This document shows positions 7,910-16,540 of a stretch of 23,481 nt of DNA, in pieces. This stretch comes from Bryobacteraceae bacterium. Lineage in GTDB: Bacteria; Acidobacteriota; Terriglobia; Bryobacterales; Bryobacteraceae. The first letter of the stretch is position 1; each line of letters begins with the position of its first letter. The DNA lies in contig JASHQT010000511.1 in NCBI GenBank assembly GCA_030039005.1, positions 1-23,481 on the forward strand, given 5' to 3'. Position numbers and translations under genes: made by a program. The notes beneath the pieces were generated by a model. It was given only the letters and a program-made list of their open reading frames with translations. It made no database searches and was not told the origin of the DNA.

Positions 7910-9784
7910 ATGCGAACCATTCTTGGTCTATTGCTCCTGGCAGGATCCGCGCGGGCGGCCGATACTGGCTGGACCGCTTATGGTGGCGATGCCGCTGGCA
8001 CACGCTACTCGGCGCTAAAGCTGGTGACGCGCGAGAATGTCGCGCGCCTGCGCGTGGCGTGGACCTATCACACGGGCGCGCTGCAGCCGGATACCGAACT
8101 GAACCAGAAGGCTGCGTTCGAATCCACGCCGATTTTAGTGGACGGCACGCTCTATCTCACCAGTCCTTTTGATCAAGTTGTAGCGCTCGACCCCGGCACG
8201 GGGGCGGCCAAATGGACCTACGATCCCAAGATCGACCGCTCGCACGATTATTCGGAAGTTTCCTCGCGCGGCGTAGCGTTCTGGACTGATGCATCGGTGG
8301 CCGGGAATGCGGCGTGCCACGTGCGCATCTTCGAAGGCACGCTCGATGCCCGGCTGATCGCGCTCGACGGCAAGACCGGAAAGCCTTGCGAGGGATTTGG
8401 CGACGCAGGCACTGTGGATCTGACCAGCGGCGTTGATTATCGGCCCGAGTTTCGCGGCTATTATCAGGTCACTTCCGCGCCTACGATCGTTGGAGATTTG
8501 GTGATCGTCGGCTCGTCGATCGCCGACAACATGTCGGTGAACATGCCGCGCGGCGTGGTCCGCGCATACGATGCACGCAGCGGAGCGCTACGCTGGAGCT
8601 GGGATCCAATTCCGTGGGCCGAGAAACAGCCTGTGCGTACCGGCGCGGCGAATGCCTGGTCGACGTTCGCCTCCGATCCTGGGCGCGACATGGTGTTCAT
8701 TCCCACCGGCAGCGCGAGCCCGGATTATTATGGCGGCGAGCGGCCCGGCGATAATCGCTGGGCCAATTCGGTGGTCGCGCTGAAGGCGTCGACGGGCGCA
8801 TTCCTGTGGGGATTCCAGGTGGCGCATCACGATCTCTGGGATTACGACGTGCCGTCGCAACCTACGTTGATCGAGTTCCGCGGGAAGCCCGCGGTCGCCG
8901 TGACAACCAAGATCGGAAATGTTTTCGTGCTCGATCGCATGACCGGCAAACCCCTCCACACCGTCGAAGAACGCGCGGTCCCCAAGAGCGATATTCCGGG
9001 TGAAAGCGCGGCGGCGAGCCAGCCGATACCCGCCTGGAGTGCCATGGTCCCGCAAAGATTGACGGCGGCCGATGCCTGGGGCTCGACGCCCGAAGCGCGC
9101 GAATGGTGCCGCAATAAAATCGAATCGCTGCGCAACGACGGTCTGTTTACTCCGCCGAGCTTCGAAGGCAGCATCGCGTTTCCCGGCAACATCGGCGGCG
9201 TGAACTGGGGCAGCGCGGCGTGGGATCCGGCGCGCAATATCCTGATTGCGGATACCAATCGCGTGGCCGCGATCTTCAAGCTGATCCCAAGGAAGGGCCT
9301 GATCGCGGCGTATCTGCATCGCAAGGACACTGAGACCGCCTGGGGCGGGGAATTCGCGCTGCAGAGCGGGACGCCCTATGCGATGCATCGCGAATGGCTG
9401 GTGGCGCCGAATGGCCAGCCGTGCAATACACCGCCATGGGGCGCGCTGGTGGCGTTCGATCTCACGACCGGCAAGCTGCGCTGGCAAGCGCCGCTGGGCT
9501 CGATGGGCGAGGGCTGGCCCGCGGGGTCCATCAGCTTCGGCGGTCCGATGGCGACTGCCTCGGGTTTGATCTTCACCGCCGCCGCGCTCGACGCGCATCT
9601 GCGCGCGTTCGATGCCGATAGCGGCAAAGAATTATGGTCCGTGGAGCTTCCGGCCAGCGCGCAATCTACGCCCATGACCTATGAATGGGGCGGCAAGCAG
9701 TACATCGTGATCTGCGCGGGTGGGCACGGCAAGATGAAGAGCAAGATGGGTGACGCGGTAGTGGCGTTCGCGCTGGAACGTTAG
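7910..9784 (+). CDS. Secreted PQQ-dependent dehydrogenase, glucose/quinate dehydrogenase-like
   Basis: The 624-residue protein has a signal peptide (1-16, ending ARA) and then a quinoprotein beta-propeller. Features of the membrane glucose dehydrogenase group are visible: WTYHTG near residue 54, AHHDLWDYD (305-313), K334 in TTKIGNVFVLDR as the likely PQQ/active-site lysine, and NWGSAAWDP near 433. It lacks the N-terminal membrane domain of classic Gcd (about 800 residues), has no CxxCH heme site and no adjacent Cys pair as in methanol or ethanol dehydrogenases. It is therefore probably periplasmic and passes electrons to an unknown acceptor; the sugar or alcohol substrate cannot be told. No PQQ synthesis genes are in the window. 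The start has GGA five bases upstream. The stop TAG overlaps the stop of the opposite Uma2 gene. Confidence 0.92.
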   Translation: MRTILGLLLLAGSARAADTGWTAYGGDAAGTRYSALKLVTRENVARLRVAWTYHTGALQPDTELNQKAAFESTPILVDGTLYLTSPFDQVVALDPGTGAAKWTYDPKIDRSHDYSEVSSRGVAFWTDASVAGNAACHVRIFEGTLDARLIALDGKTGKPCEGFGDAGTVDLTSGVDYRPEFRGYYQVTSAPTIVGDLVIVGSSIADNMSVNMPRGVVRAYDARSGALRWSWDPIPWAEKQPVRTGAANAWSTFASDPGRDMVFIPTGSASPDYYGGERPGDNRWANSVVALKASTGAFLWGFQVAHHDLWDYDVPSQPTLIEFRGKPAVAVTTKIGNVFVLDRMTGKPLHTVEERAVPKSDIPGESAAASQPIPAWSAMVPQRLTAADAWGSTPEAREWCRNKIESLRNDGLFTPPSFEGSIAFPGNIGGVNWGSAAWDPARNILIADTNRVAAIFKLIPRKGLIAAYLHRKDTETAWGGEFALQSGTPYAMHREWLVAPNGQPCNTPPWGALVAFDLTTGKLRWQAPLGSMGEGWPAGSISFGGPMATASGLIFTAAALDAHLRAFDADSGKELWSVELPASAQSTPMTYEWGGKQYIVICAGGHGKMKSKMGDAVVAFALER

Positions 9785-10302
9785 GCAAAAATGTCAGCCA
9801 GCACGAAGGTCGTTCCCGCAACCTGGGACCGATACTCGCGATCCACAACTTCGCGAATCACCTTGTCGTTCTGGCGCAAGTACACGGTCATGGCCTTACG
9901 TTTCAGGTCCACCACCCAGACTTCGAGCGCGCCCTCGGCGAAATAGAGCGTGAGTTTGCGATCGATTTCCTCATCGGGAGAAAGAATCTCGACGGCGATC
10001 ATCGGAGAACCAACGAAATATTTTTCGTCCCGCCGCTGGTCGGGAAAACTGACGCTCACGTCCGGCTCGATCCAGCCCTTGCCGATGCGGTATCCGGTAT
10101 GGTTCGGCCAAATGCGGCTCTTGTCGAGACAAGCCAGTAACAAGAACAGAATCTGTTTGGCGACCTGAGAGTGCACAAGCTCAGGCGGTGGCATGGTGAT
10201 GACTTCGCCGTCGACCAACTCGCGCTTTCCGGCGATGTCGGGGAGCAACTCGAACTCGGCGAAAGTGGTGAGCCCAAGACCGGTGAGAGACGTAGTGCTC
10301 AT
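9781..10302 (-). CDS. Uma2-family putative endonuclease (DUF820, PD-(D/E)xK fold)
   Basis: The 173-residue product has the Uma2 arrangement: RELVDGEVITMPPP near residues 28-40, H44, then EPDVSV with D81, AVEILSP with E105, K116 in DRKLTLY, and EVWVVD near 127-132. D81, E105 and K116 form the expected PD-(D/E)xK metal site, so the fold appears intact. Uma2 proteins are widespread and often present in many copies in Acidobacteria, Cyanobacteria and Planctomycetes; their biological role is unclear, and nuclease activity is inferred from the fold. The gene stands alone, convergent with the dehydrogenase and divergent from the permease. Its stop is read from TTAG shared with the dehydrogenase stop. 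Confidence 0.9.
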   Translation of the reverse strand: MSTTSLTGLGLTTFAEFELLPDIAGKRELVDGEVITMPPPELVHSQVAKQILFLLLACLDKSRIWPNHTGYRIGKGWIEPDVSVSFPDQRRDEKYFVGSPMIAVEILSPDEEIDRKLTLYFAEGALEVWVVDLKRKAMTVYLRQNDKVIREVVDREYRSQVAGTTFVLADIFA

Positions 10303-10320
10303 CTGCTCTATATTATCGCG
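10303..10320. promoter_or_regulatory. Very short AT-rich divergent control region
   Basis: Only 18 bases separate the Uma2 ATG (10302) and the first permease ATG (10321). They contain TATATTAT (10309-10316), which offers -10-like hexamers on both strands (TATATT on plus, GATAAT on minus). No -35 elements are clear. If used, both messages would begin at or almost at their start codons. Confidence 0.25.
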
Positions 10321-12861
10321 ATGTCGAGGGGCCTTCGCGCTGGAGTAGCATTTGGATTAGTGAACGAACTCTTGCGGGACCTGCGCTTCGGCCTGCGATT
10401 GCTGGCCAAAAGCCCGGTGTTTACCGCCACGGCGGTTTTGCTGCTCGCCATCGGCATCGGCGCGAACACGCTGATCTTCAGCGCCGTGAACGCGCTGCTG
10501 CTGAAGCCGCTACCGGTGGCGCATCCGGAGAATCTGGTCCGTATTGTCGAGGTCCATCCGAACGGCTTCGTCACCTGGGATTTGCCGTACGATTTCTGCG
10601 CTGACGCCGGGGCGCGCAACGCGGATTTCTCCGCAGTGATCTGCCAGGGGGAAGGAGACATTGCATTCCGCGATGCGAATTCGACCGAGCGCGTTCGCGT
10701 GCACCTGGTCTCACCGAATTTTTTCAGTTCGCTGGGCGTGGGCGCGGCTCTCGGCCGTGTCTTGAATGCGGAAGACGAACACACGCGCGCGCAGGTCGCG
10801 GTGGCGAGCTACGATTTCTGGCACCGACGGCTCGGTGCCGGTCGCACCGTGGTGGGCCGAAAAATCATCTTGGTTGGGCATCCGTTCGTGATCGTCGGCG
10901 TGTCGCCCGAGGGATTCAACGGCTTGGCCGCCGACACCAGCCCGGACTTGCGTGTTCCCGCGTCTGTGGACCGGTTGCTGATTCCACGGCCCGATGGACT
11001 GAGCCCCCACGCCCGGCCTCTGTTCGCACAGATTTTTGCGCGTCTCAAGGATGGTGTGCCTTTGGCGCGTGCGAACTCCGAAGCCGATCCGCTGCTGCTG
11101 GCCGCCGAAGAACAGGAAGTGGCCGAAATGTTTGCACGCGCGAACGGTCCCCCGCCGCGCGAGCCCACGGGCTCGCATTTGCGGCTGGAGCCGGTCTCGA
11201 ACGGGGTCTCGACGCTGCGCGAGCAACTTTCGCACAGCCTGGAGCTGCTGATGGCGGGCGTCGCGCTGCTCTTGCTGATGGCCTGCGCGAACGTTGCCGG
11301 CTTGCTGTTGGCACGGTCGGCAGGACGCGCGCAGGAGATGGGCATCCGGTTGGCCTTGGGAGCGAGTCCGGTGCGCATTGTGCGCCAGCTTTTTACCGAG
11401 GGCCTGCTGCTCGCGATCCTTGGAGGCGGCGCGGGGATCCTGCTGACCGCTGCCTGCGTGCCGTTGCTTACCCGAGCGGTGCCGCCGATTCGCGACCGCG
11501 GAGCAGTGCTGCAACCCGTCGCCGTGCACATCACGATCGACCTGCGCGTCGCGGCGTTCGCCATCGGCATCACGATTCTGACCGCGATTCTGTTCGCCCT
11601 GTCGCCGGCGCTGCGCTCGGCGCGGTCCGAAATCGCTGGCGTTCTGCAGGGAGCGCGCACGTCCACGCGGCGGCTAACCGCCGGGAGCCTGATCGTCGTG
11701 GCGCAGGTCGCGATCTGCACGCTGATCCTGATGGGCGCGGCGCTGCTGATCGAGACGCTGGAGCGCATGCGCGCGATGAATCCGGGCTTCGACGCCGACC
11801 GCGTGGTCACGTTGACCATCGACCCGAGCGTGCGCGGCTACACGCGCGAGCGCACCGAATCCTTCAGCAAAGCGCTTCTGGAACGTGCGCGGACGCTCCC
11901 CGGAGTGAGCGATGCAAGCATCGCGTCGCGTGGCCTGATGCGCGGCACCGGTGTGAAGGCCACGCTAGGCGCCGCTGGAACGCATATCGGCCCCAGCGAT
12001 TTTCTCGACGCCAGCATGAACGACGTCACTCCGGATTACTTCCGGACCATGGGTATACACGTGGTCGCCGGACGCGCCTTCAATTGGTTCGATCATAACG
12101 GCGAAGCGAAGGTCCCGCATCCTGCGATCGTCAACCAAGCTTTTGCGCGCCGATTTTTTCCCGGTAAGAATCCAATCGGCGAACGGTTCGGATTTTCAGG
12201 ACCGGGCGGCATCGCTGCTGCCGACAGTCAGATCATCGGCGTGGTCAGTGACGCGAAGTACCGCTCGCTGCGCGAACCAGTTCCACCGACCGTCTACAGT
12301 CCGGCCGTGGACGGATTCGATTTCGTTTTCATCCTGCACCTGCGCACGCGCGGGGATCCCGAGGCGCTGATCGCGCCAGTTCGAGCAGTGCTGCGCTCCC
12401 TTGACCCGGAAATGCCGATCATCGAAACGCGCACGCTGCGGCAGGAGGTGGATGCGTCGCTGTGGCAGGAGCGGCTGCTCGCGATGCTTTCCGGAATCTT
12501 CGGCTCGATCGCCGCGCTGCTCGCGAGCATCGGGCTATACGGCGCGCTCGATTACGCGGTGAAATCACGTACGCGTGAAATCGGCGTGCGGGCGGCGTTG
12601 GGAGCGCAGCCGGCAAGTATCGTGCGGCTGTTTTCGCGCGAGACGCTGGCCCTCACCGTCGGCGGCATCATCGTTGGGTTTGGCGCTTACGCTGCCGTAT
12701 CGGTCTTCTTGCGCCGAGTTTTATATGATGTGCGGCCGTGGGAGGCGTGGCCGGTGATTACGGTGGCATTCCTGATGGCGCTGATCGCGGCCATTGCGAC
12801 GGCTCCGGCCATCCATCGGGCCGCGCGAATCGACCCGGCGGAGGCGTTGCGAGCTGAGTAG
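10321..12861 (+). CDS. ADOP-type ABC transporter permease (MacB/FtsX family)
   Basis: The protein of up to 846 residues shows the duplicated acidobacterial permease plan. A short DLRFGLRLLAKSP leader is followed by TM1 (about 36-60), a large periplasmic MacB-like domain (about 62-295), FtsX-type membrane segments (about 300-330, 360-385, 410-432), then TM 455-480, a second periplasmic domain (about 485-715) and three final segments (about 720-750, 777-798, 810-832). The cytoplasmic signature AQEMGIRLALGAS recurs in the second half as TREIGVRAALGAQ. Such permeases work with a MacB-like ATPase in efflux or envelope tasks; no ATPase is adjacent here, which is common for ADOP genes. The start is uncertain: the ATG at 10321 lacks a ribosome site, while the GTG at 10360 gives the canonical VNELLRDLRFG start and has GGA five bases before it. 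Confidence 0.92.
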   Translation: MSRGLRAGVAFGLVNELLRDLRFGLRLLAKSPVFTATAVLLLAIGIGANTLIFSAVNALLLKPLPVAHPENLVRIVEVHPNGFVTWDLPYDFCADAGARNADFSAVICQGEGDIAFRDANSTERVRVHLVSPNFFSSLGVGAALGRVLNAEDEHTRAQVAVASYDFWHRRLGAGRTVVGRKIILVGHPFVIVGVSPEGFNGLAADTSPDLRVPASVDRLLIPRPDGLSPHARPLFAQIFARLKDGVPLARANSEADPLLLAAEEQEVAEMFARANGPPPREPTGSHLRLEPVSNGVSTLREQLSHSLELLMAGVALLLLMACANVAGLLLARSAGRAQEMGIRLALGASPVRIVRQLFTEGLLLAILGGGAGILLTAACVPLLTRAVPPIRDRGAVLQPVAVHITIDLRVAAFAIGITILTAILFALSPALRSARSEIAGVLQGARTSTRRLTAGSLIVVAQVAICTLILMGAALLIETLERMRAMNPGFDADRVVTLTIDPSVRGYTRERTESFSKALLERARTLPGVSDASIASRGLMRGTGVKATLGAAGTHIGPSDFLDASMNDVTPDYFRTMGIHVVAGRAFNWFDHNGEAKVPHPAIVNQAFARRFFPGKNPIGERFGFSGPGGIAAADSQIIGVVSDAKYRSLREPVPPTVYSPAVDGFDFVFILHLRTRGDPEALIAPVRAVLRSLDPEMPIIETRTLRQEVDASLWQERLLAMLSGIFGSIAALLASIGLYGALDYAVKSRTREIGVRAALGAQPASIVRLFSRETLALTVGGIIVGFGAYAAVSVFLRRVLYDVRPWEAWPVITVAFLMALIAAIATAPAIHRAARIDPAEALRAE

Positions 12862-12927
12862 GGAGTCGGCTGATCCCGAGCACCGCTGGTGGTTTTCGGC
12901 CAGGCGGCGCGGCGGAACGTAACGCGT

Positions 12928-12957
12928 AAGTGATTCAAATCTAACCGGTAATCACTT
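12928..12957. repeat. Inverted repeat in the promoter region of the FecR-domain gene
   Basis: AAGTGATT (12928-12935) and AATCACTT (12950-12957) are perfect 8-base inverted arms with a 14-base spacer. It ends 28 bases before the ATG at 12986 in a gap of 124 bases. A centre-to-centre distance of 22 bases (about two helical turns) suits a dimeric DNA-binding regulator. It lacks a T-run, so a terminator for the permease gene is unlikely. Confidence 0.5.
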
Positions 12958-12985
12958 GGCCCCGGGATTGCCTTTACTGGCATGA

Positions 12986-14794
12986 ATGCTTCGCGGCCTC
13001 ATCAGTTGCGCACTCTTGGGAGCAATCGCCATCCTACCCCTTCTCGCGCAGGACCCCAATGCGCCGCCTCCGCAGGCTGGTCCCGAGCCGGACGGCCAGT
13101 ACGAACCCGGGCGCGCGGTGGCCCGATTGAGCGTGGCCAGCGGCGACGTTTCGGTGCGGCGAGGCGATTCGGGCGAGTTGGTGGCCGCGGCCGTGAATGC
13201 GCCCTTGATGGCCGACGATCATGTTCTCACCAGCGCCAATTCGCGCGCGGAAATCGAGTTCGATTCCTCTAACGTGGTTCGCCTCGGTCCGAACTCGGAC
13301 GTGCATCTCGCGGCGCTCGATATTCACAGCGTGCAAATCCAAGTGGCGGCGGGCACGGTGATGTTTCGCACGCTGCGTCCGGGCAACGTGCAAGTGGAAG
13401 TGGACACGCCGAGTGTTGGAGTCCGGCCCATGCAGCCGGGCACCTATCGCGTGACGCTGCACGAAGACGGAACCTCTGAGATCACGGTGCGCTCGGGGGA
13501 AGCCGAAGTCGATAGCCAGCGCGCCGGCGAGCGTTTGGAAGCCGGACAAACCATGCAAGCGCGTGGACCGGCGTCGGATCCCGAGTATCAAGTAGTGCAG
13601 GGCATTCCCCAGGATTCCTTCGACCGCTGGAACGAGGAGCGCGACCGCTACTTCCTGGCTTCGCAGAGTTATGAGCACGTGAATCCCGCCGTGGCCGGCG
13701 GTGAGGACCTGGATCAGAATGGCCGCTGGGTCAACGATCCGCAGTACGGCCAGGTGTGGCAGCCGAATGTTCCGCCCGATTGGGCGCCTTATCAGAACGG
13801 CCAGTGGGCTTGGGAAGATTACTACGGCTGGACCTGGGTGAGTTACGATCCCTGGGGTTGGGCGCCGTATCACTACGGCCGCTGGTTCTGGGGCGCGGGC
13901 GGATGGGCCTGGTGGCCCGGGCCGATCGCGCCGTATCCTTACTGGGCGCCAGCGTATGTCGGCTTCTTCGGATTTGGTCCCGGCATCGGATTCGGAGTTG
14001 GATTTGGATTTGGAGGAGTAGGTTGGGTCGCGCTGGCGCCCTTTGAGGTGTTCCATCCCTGGTGGGGGCCTGGCTTGTATGCCGGATTTGGCCGCGGGTT
14101 CTACGGCGGCCACACCACGATCGTGAATAATATCAACGTCTCGAATTCGTTTCGCAATGCGCGAGTGGCGGGTGGGGCGATCGGAATGGATACGTCCGCG
14201 TTCGGTCGCGGCGGACGAATTAGCTCGCTGAATCGGGCCCAGCTTGCTTCGGCGAGCGCCGTTCATGGCGTGCTGCCGGTGGCGCCGGACCGGTCCAGCC
14301 TGCGCTTTTCCTCGCGCACGGCGAGCGGGCGGTATCCGCAGGCGCGGTCGCAGAGCTTCGCCAGCCGCATGCAGACGCCGCGCGTCCAGCACAGCAGCTT
14401 CGAGCAGCAACAGCGCGGGATGCAGCAGATGTCGCGCGGCGATTTCAGCCGTAGCAGTCTTGGTGAGGGCTCGCGCGGATTCGGCGGCGCTTCCAGTGCG
14501 ACGCACGGCTGGAGCCACTTCGGCGAACCGATTCACGGAACCAGCAGCTACGGCAGCGCCTACGGAACTTACGGGCGCAGCGGCGGGTCATCGTCACAAT
14601 TCGGCCGCAGCTACGGCTCGGCGTCGCGCAGTTCCAATGGCGGCGCGGTGCGGATCAACCCGTCCATCGTACAAAGAGGTGGGCAACAAGGCGGCCAGGT
14701 TCGGTCCGCGCCGAGCTACGGCAGCGGGCGAAGTTCGTCGGGTTCCGCGCGCTCGAGCGGCGGTGGGCGGTCAGGTGGAGGAGGCCACCGCTAG
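12986..14794 (+). CDS. Secreted FecR-domain protein with Trp/Tyr/Pro-rich body (DUF6600-like) and low-complexity tail
   Basis: The 602-residue protein has a signal peptide (1-21, cut near LLAQ) and a FecR-type beta domain (about 45-195; for example LSVASGDVSVRRGD, VLTSANSRAEIEF, VVRLGPNSDV). An aromatic region (about 240-380) follows, with repeats of the type GRWVNDPQYGQVWQP and WAPYQNGQWAWEDYYGWTW, then a Gly-rich stretch (FGFGPGIGFGVGFGFGG). The C-terminal 180 residues are Gly/Ser/Arg/Gln-rich and probably disordered. This is the layout of acidobacterial and myxobacterial DUF6600 proteins, whose function is unknown; surface or envelope location is likely. The FecR part here is not attached to an anti-sigma domain and no ECF sigma gene is nearby, so a signalling role is not supported. 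The start is the ATG at 12986, which begins the signal peptide, although no good ribosome site is visible. Confidence 0.85.
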   Translation: MLRGLISCALLGAIAILPLLAQDPNAPPPQAGPEPDGQYEPGRAVARLSVASGDVSVRRGDSGELVAAAVNAPLMADDHVLTSANSRAEIEFDSSNVVRLGPNSDVHLAALDIHSVQIQVAAGTVMFRTLRPGNVQVEVDTPSVGVRPMQPGTYRVTLHEDGTSEITVRSGEAEVDSQRAGERLEAGQTMQARGPASDPEYQVVQGIPQDSFDRWNEERDRYFLASQSYEHVNPAVAGGEDLDQNGRWVNDPQYGQVWQPNVPPDWAPYQNGQWAWEDYYGWTWVSYDPWGWAPYHYGRWFWGAGGWAWWPGPIAPYPYWAPAYVGFFGFGPGIGFGVGFGFGGVGWVALAPFEVFHPWWGPGLYAGFGRGFYGGHTTIVNNINVSNSFRNARVAGGAIGMDTSAFGRGGRISSLNRAQLASASAVHGVLPVAPDRSSLRFSSRTASGRYPQARSQSFASRMQTPRVQHSSFEQQQRGMQQMSRGDFSRSSLGEGSRGFGGASSATHGWSHFGEPIHGTSSYGSAYGTYGRSGGSSSQFGRSYGSASRSSNGGAVRINPSIVQRGGQQGGQVRSAPSYGSGRSSSGSARSSGGGRSGGGGHR

Positions 14795-14829
14795 AGGAAG
14801 CCGCCAACGATTTTTCGATTTCTTCCCTC

Positions 14830-14874
14830 AGGCCCGTGCACGCGCCTCCCAGCGAGCTCGGGCCTTCTTTTTTT
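14830..14874 (+). terminator. Intrinsic terminator after the FecR-domain gene
   Basis: AGGCCCG (14830-14836) pairs with CGGGCCT (14859-14865), followed by TCTTTTTTT to 14874. The GC-rich stem plus T-run, 36 bases after the stop at 14794, is a classic rho-independent terminator and separates this gene from the VOC gene. Confidence 0.8.
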
Positions 14875-14961
14875 CCTCGTTCCGGCGGGCCTGCTCCGTT
14901 CATAATGGGAGTCTAGCATCGCAATAATGGCGGTGAACGCGACCAGCAGTGCGGAGAATCC

Positions 14962-15276
14962 ATGGCAAACACCTTTGGCGCCGACATTCTGATCCAATCC
15001 CCAGACCCGAAAAAGGCCGCGGCATTCTACGTCGAGCAGCTCGGGTTCACCATCACCGGCGAGACGCCCATGCTGAGCCTGCATGGTAAGAACATCAACC
15101 TGTTCATCGAGCAGGGCCCGGCGCTCGGACCCGTGCTGGAGGTGACGGTCAGGAATGTGGAGGAAGCCAAGGCGCGGCTGGTCGAGAACGGCTGCCGGAT
15201 CGTGAAAGACGAACCACACGTTCCGCGCGTGTACGTCGAAGATCCACACGGCCTGGTTTACAACCTGACCAGGTAA
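14962..15276 (+). CDS. VOC (glyoxalase/bleomycin-resistance) superfamily protein
   Basis: The 104-residue product has the VOC beta-alpha-beta-beta-beta pattern: ADILIQSPDPKKAAAFYVEQ, LGFTI, a second half LEVTVRNVEEAKARLVENG, and the ending VEDPHGLVYNL. It is one VOC module pair and would act as a small soluble cytoplasmic protein, usually a dimer. The usual first metal ligand (a His or Gln at the start of strand 1) is not obvious, so it may be a binding protein rather than a metal enzyme. The substrate is unknown. The ATG has a good ribosome site, GGAG at 14953-14956, five bases upstream. It stands alone between the terminator and the convergent lysA. Confidence 0.85.
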   Translation: MANTFGADILIQSPDPKKAAAFYVEQLGFTITGETPMLSLHGKNINLFIEQGPALGPVLEVTVRNVEEAKARLVENGCRIVKDEPHVPRVYVEDPHGLVYNLTR

Positions 15277-15307
15277 AGGGCGCTCATCGCGTAGCGGACG
15301 CGCGCCG

Positions 15308-16540
15308 TCACTCTCCGCGCACCAGATCGTCGTAGGTCTCGCGCTTGCGGATCACGCGATAACTGCCGCCCTCCACGAGAATCTCCGGCGGGCGCGGGCG
15401 CGCGTTGTAGTTCGACGACGCGACGAAGCCGTACGCTCCCGCGGTGCAGACGGCGAGCAGATCGCCCGGGAGCAGGTTGGGCATCGCGCGGGCGCGAGCC
15501 AGGAAATCGCCCGATTCGCAAACCGGCCCCACCACGTCGGCCACGATGCCGGGACCGTCGCTCTTGCGCAGCGGAACGATCTCGTGGTGGGAGTGGTACA
15601 ACGCCGGGCGAATCAGATCGTTCATCGCGGCGTCAACGATGATGAACTCGCGCTCGCCGTTGCTCTTGCGATATAGCACGCGCGTAAGCAGAACGCCCGC
15701 TTCGGCCACCATGGAGCGGCCGGGCTCGATCAGGATTTCGAGGTTGTGGCCCGCCGTACGCGCGCACATCGCCTGGATATAGTCGCAGATCGACAGCGCT
15801 TTGTCGCCCGGTTTATAAGCCACGCCGAGGCCCCCGCCCAGATCGAGCGAGCGAATGGGCAGGCCGCGCGCGCGCAGCCGCTCGACCAGCGCGACCATCT
15901 TGTCGAACACTTCGAGCAGCGGCGCGATGTCGGTGATCTGCGATCCGATGTGGCAACTGACGCCTTCGAGCAGGAGGTTGGGGAGCGACCGTGCACGCTC
16001 GTAGATCGCCTCAGCGTCCGCGATGTCGACGCCGAATTTGTGTTGGCGCAGGCCGGTGGAAATGTAGGGATGCGTGGCGGCGTCCACGTCGGGATTCACG
16101 CGCAATGCCACGCGTGCTGCGATGCCGCGGCGCGCAGCGAGCGAATCGATCAGCGCGAGCTCAGGCTCGGACTCACAATTGAAGCTTTTGATGCGGTGTT
16201 CGAGCGCGTAATCGATCTCCTGCGCCGTTTTGCCGACGCCCGAGAAGATCACGCCCGCGGGATCCGCCCCCGCTTTCAGGACGCGAAACAGCTCGCCGCC
16301 GGATACGATGTCGAAACCCGCGCCCGCTTCGGCGAGCAGCTTCAAGATGGCGAGATTGCTGTTGGCTTTGACGGCGTAGCAGATCTTATGCGGCACGTCG
16401 CCGAAGGACTTTTCGTAGGCCTGGAAGCGATCGAGGATAGCTGCGCGCGAATACACATAGCTCGGCGTGCCTTCGCGGCGCGCGATGTCGGCGAGCGGCA
16501 CGTCTTCCAGATACAGGGTTTGATCGCGGTACTGCATCAT
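15308..16540 (-). CDS. lysA: Diaminopimelate decarboxylase
   Basis: The enzyme removes CO2 from meso-diaminopimelate to give L-lysine, using pyridoxal phosphate. The 410-residue length is normal. K58 in CYAVKANSN is the PLP Schiff-base lysine. CHIGSQ (196-201), GGGLG (235-239) and EPGRS (272-276) line the PLP phosphate and cofactor site, and C341-ESGD is the active-site cysteine contributed across the dimer. The C-terminal GAYGFVASSNYNARPRPPE is also typical of LysA. Of two adjacent ATGs (16540, 16537) the first is used here; it overlaps the phosphatase stop as ATGA, suggesting translational coupling. Other lysine pathway genes are absent from the window, and the placement behind a stress-type phosphatase is unusual. 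Confidence 0.97.
   Translation of the reverse strand: MMQYRDQTLYLEDVPLADIARREGTPSYVYSRAAILDRFQAYEKSFGDVPHKICYAVKANSNLAILKLLAEAGAGFDIVSGGELFRVLKAGADPAGVIFSGVGKTAQEIDYALEHRIKSFNCESEPELALIDSLAARRGIAARVALRVNPDVDAATHPYISTGLRQHKFGVDIADAEAIYERARSLPNLLLEGVSCHIGSQITDIAPLLEVFDKMVALVERLRARGLPIRSLDLGGGLGVAYKPGDKALSICDYIQAMCARTAGHNLEILIEPGRSMVAEAGVLLTRVLYRKSNGEREFIIVDAAMNDLIRPALYHSHHEIVPLRKSDGPGIVADVVGPVCESGDFLARARAMPNLLPGDLLAVCTAGAYGFVASSNYNARPRPPEILVEGGSYRVIRKRETYDDLVRGE

Noticed and set aside
7910..9784. Quinohemoprotein alcohol dehydrogenase
   Set aside because: No CxxCH heme motif and no adjacent Cys-Cys pair; the HHDLWDYD and NWGSAAWDP motifs fit the glucose dehydrogenase group.
13034..14536. Minus-strand frame of 500 codons opposite the FecR-domain gene
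   Set aside because: The plus strand has a signal peptide, FecR domain and terminator; the reverse frame shows only Arg/His-rich low-complexity sequence.
12986..14794. FecR protein as part of an ECF sigma/anti-sigma relay
   Set aside because: There is no anti-sigma or membrane segment in the protein and no sigma factor gene or TonB receptor nearby.
14244..14927. Plus-strand frame of 227 codons overlapping the FecR-domain gene end
   Set aside because: It is the +1 shadow of the Gly/Ser-rich tail, very Arg/Ala-rich, and runs through the terminator.
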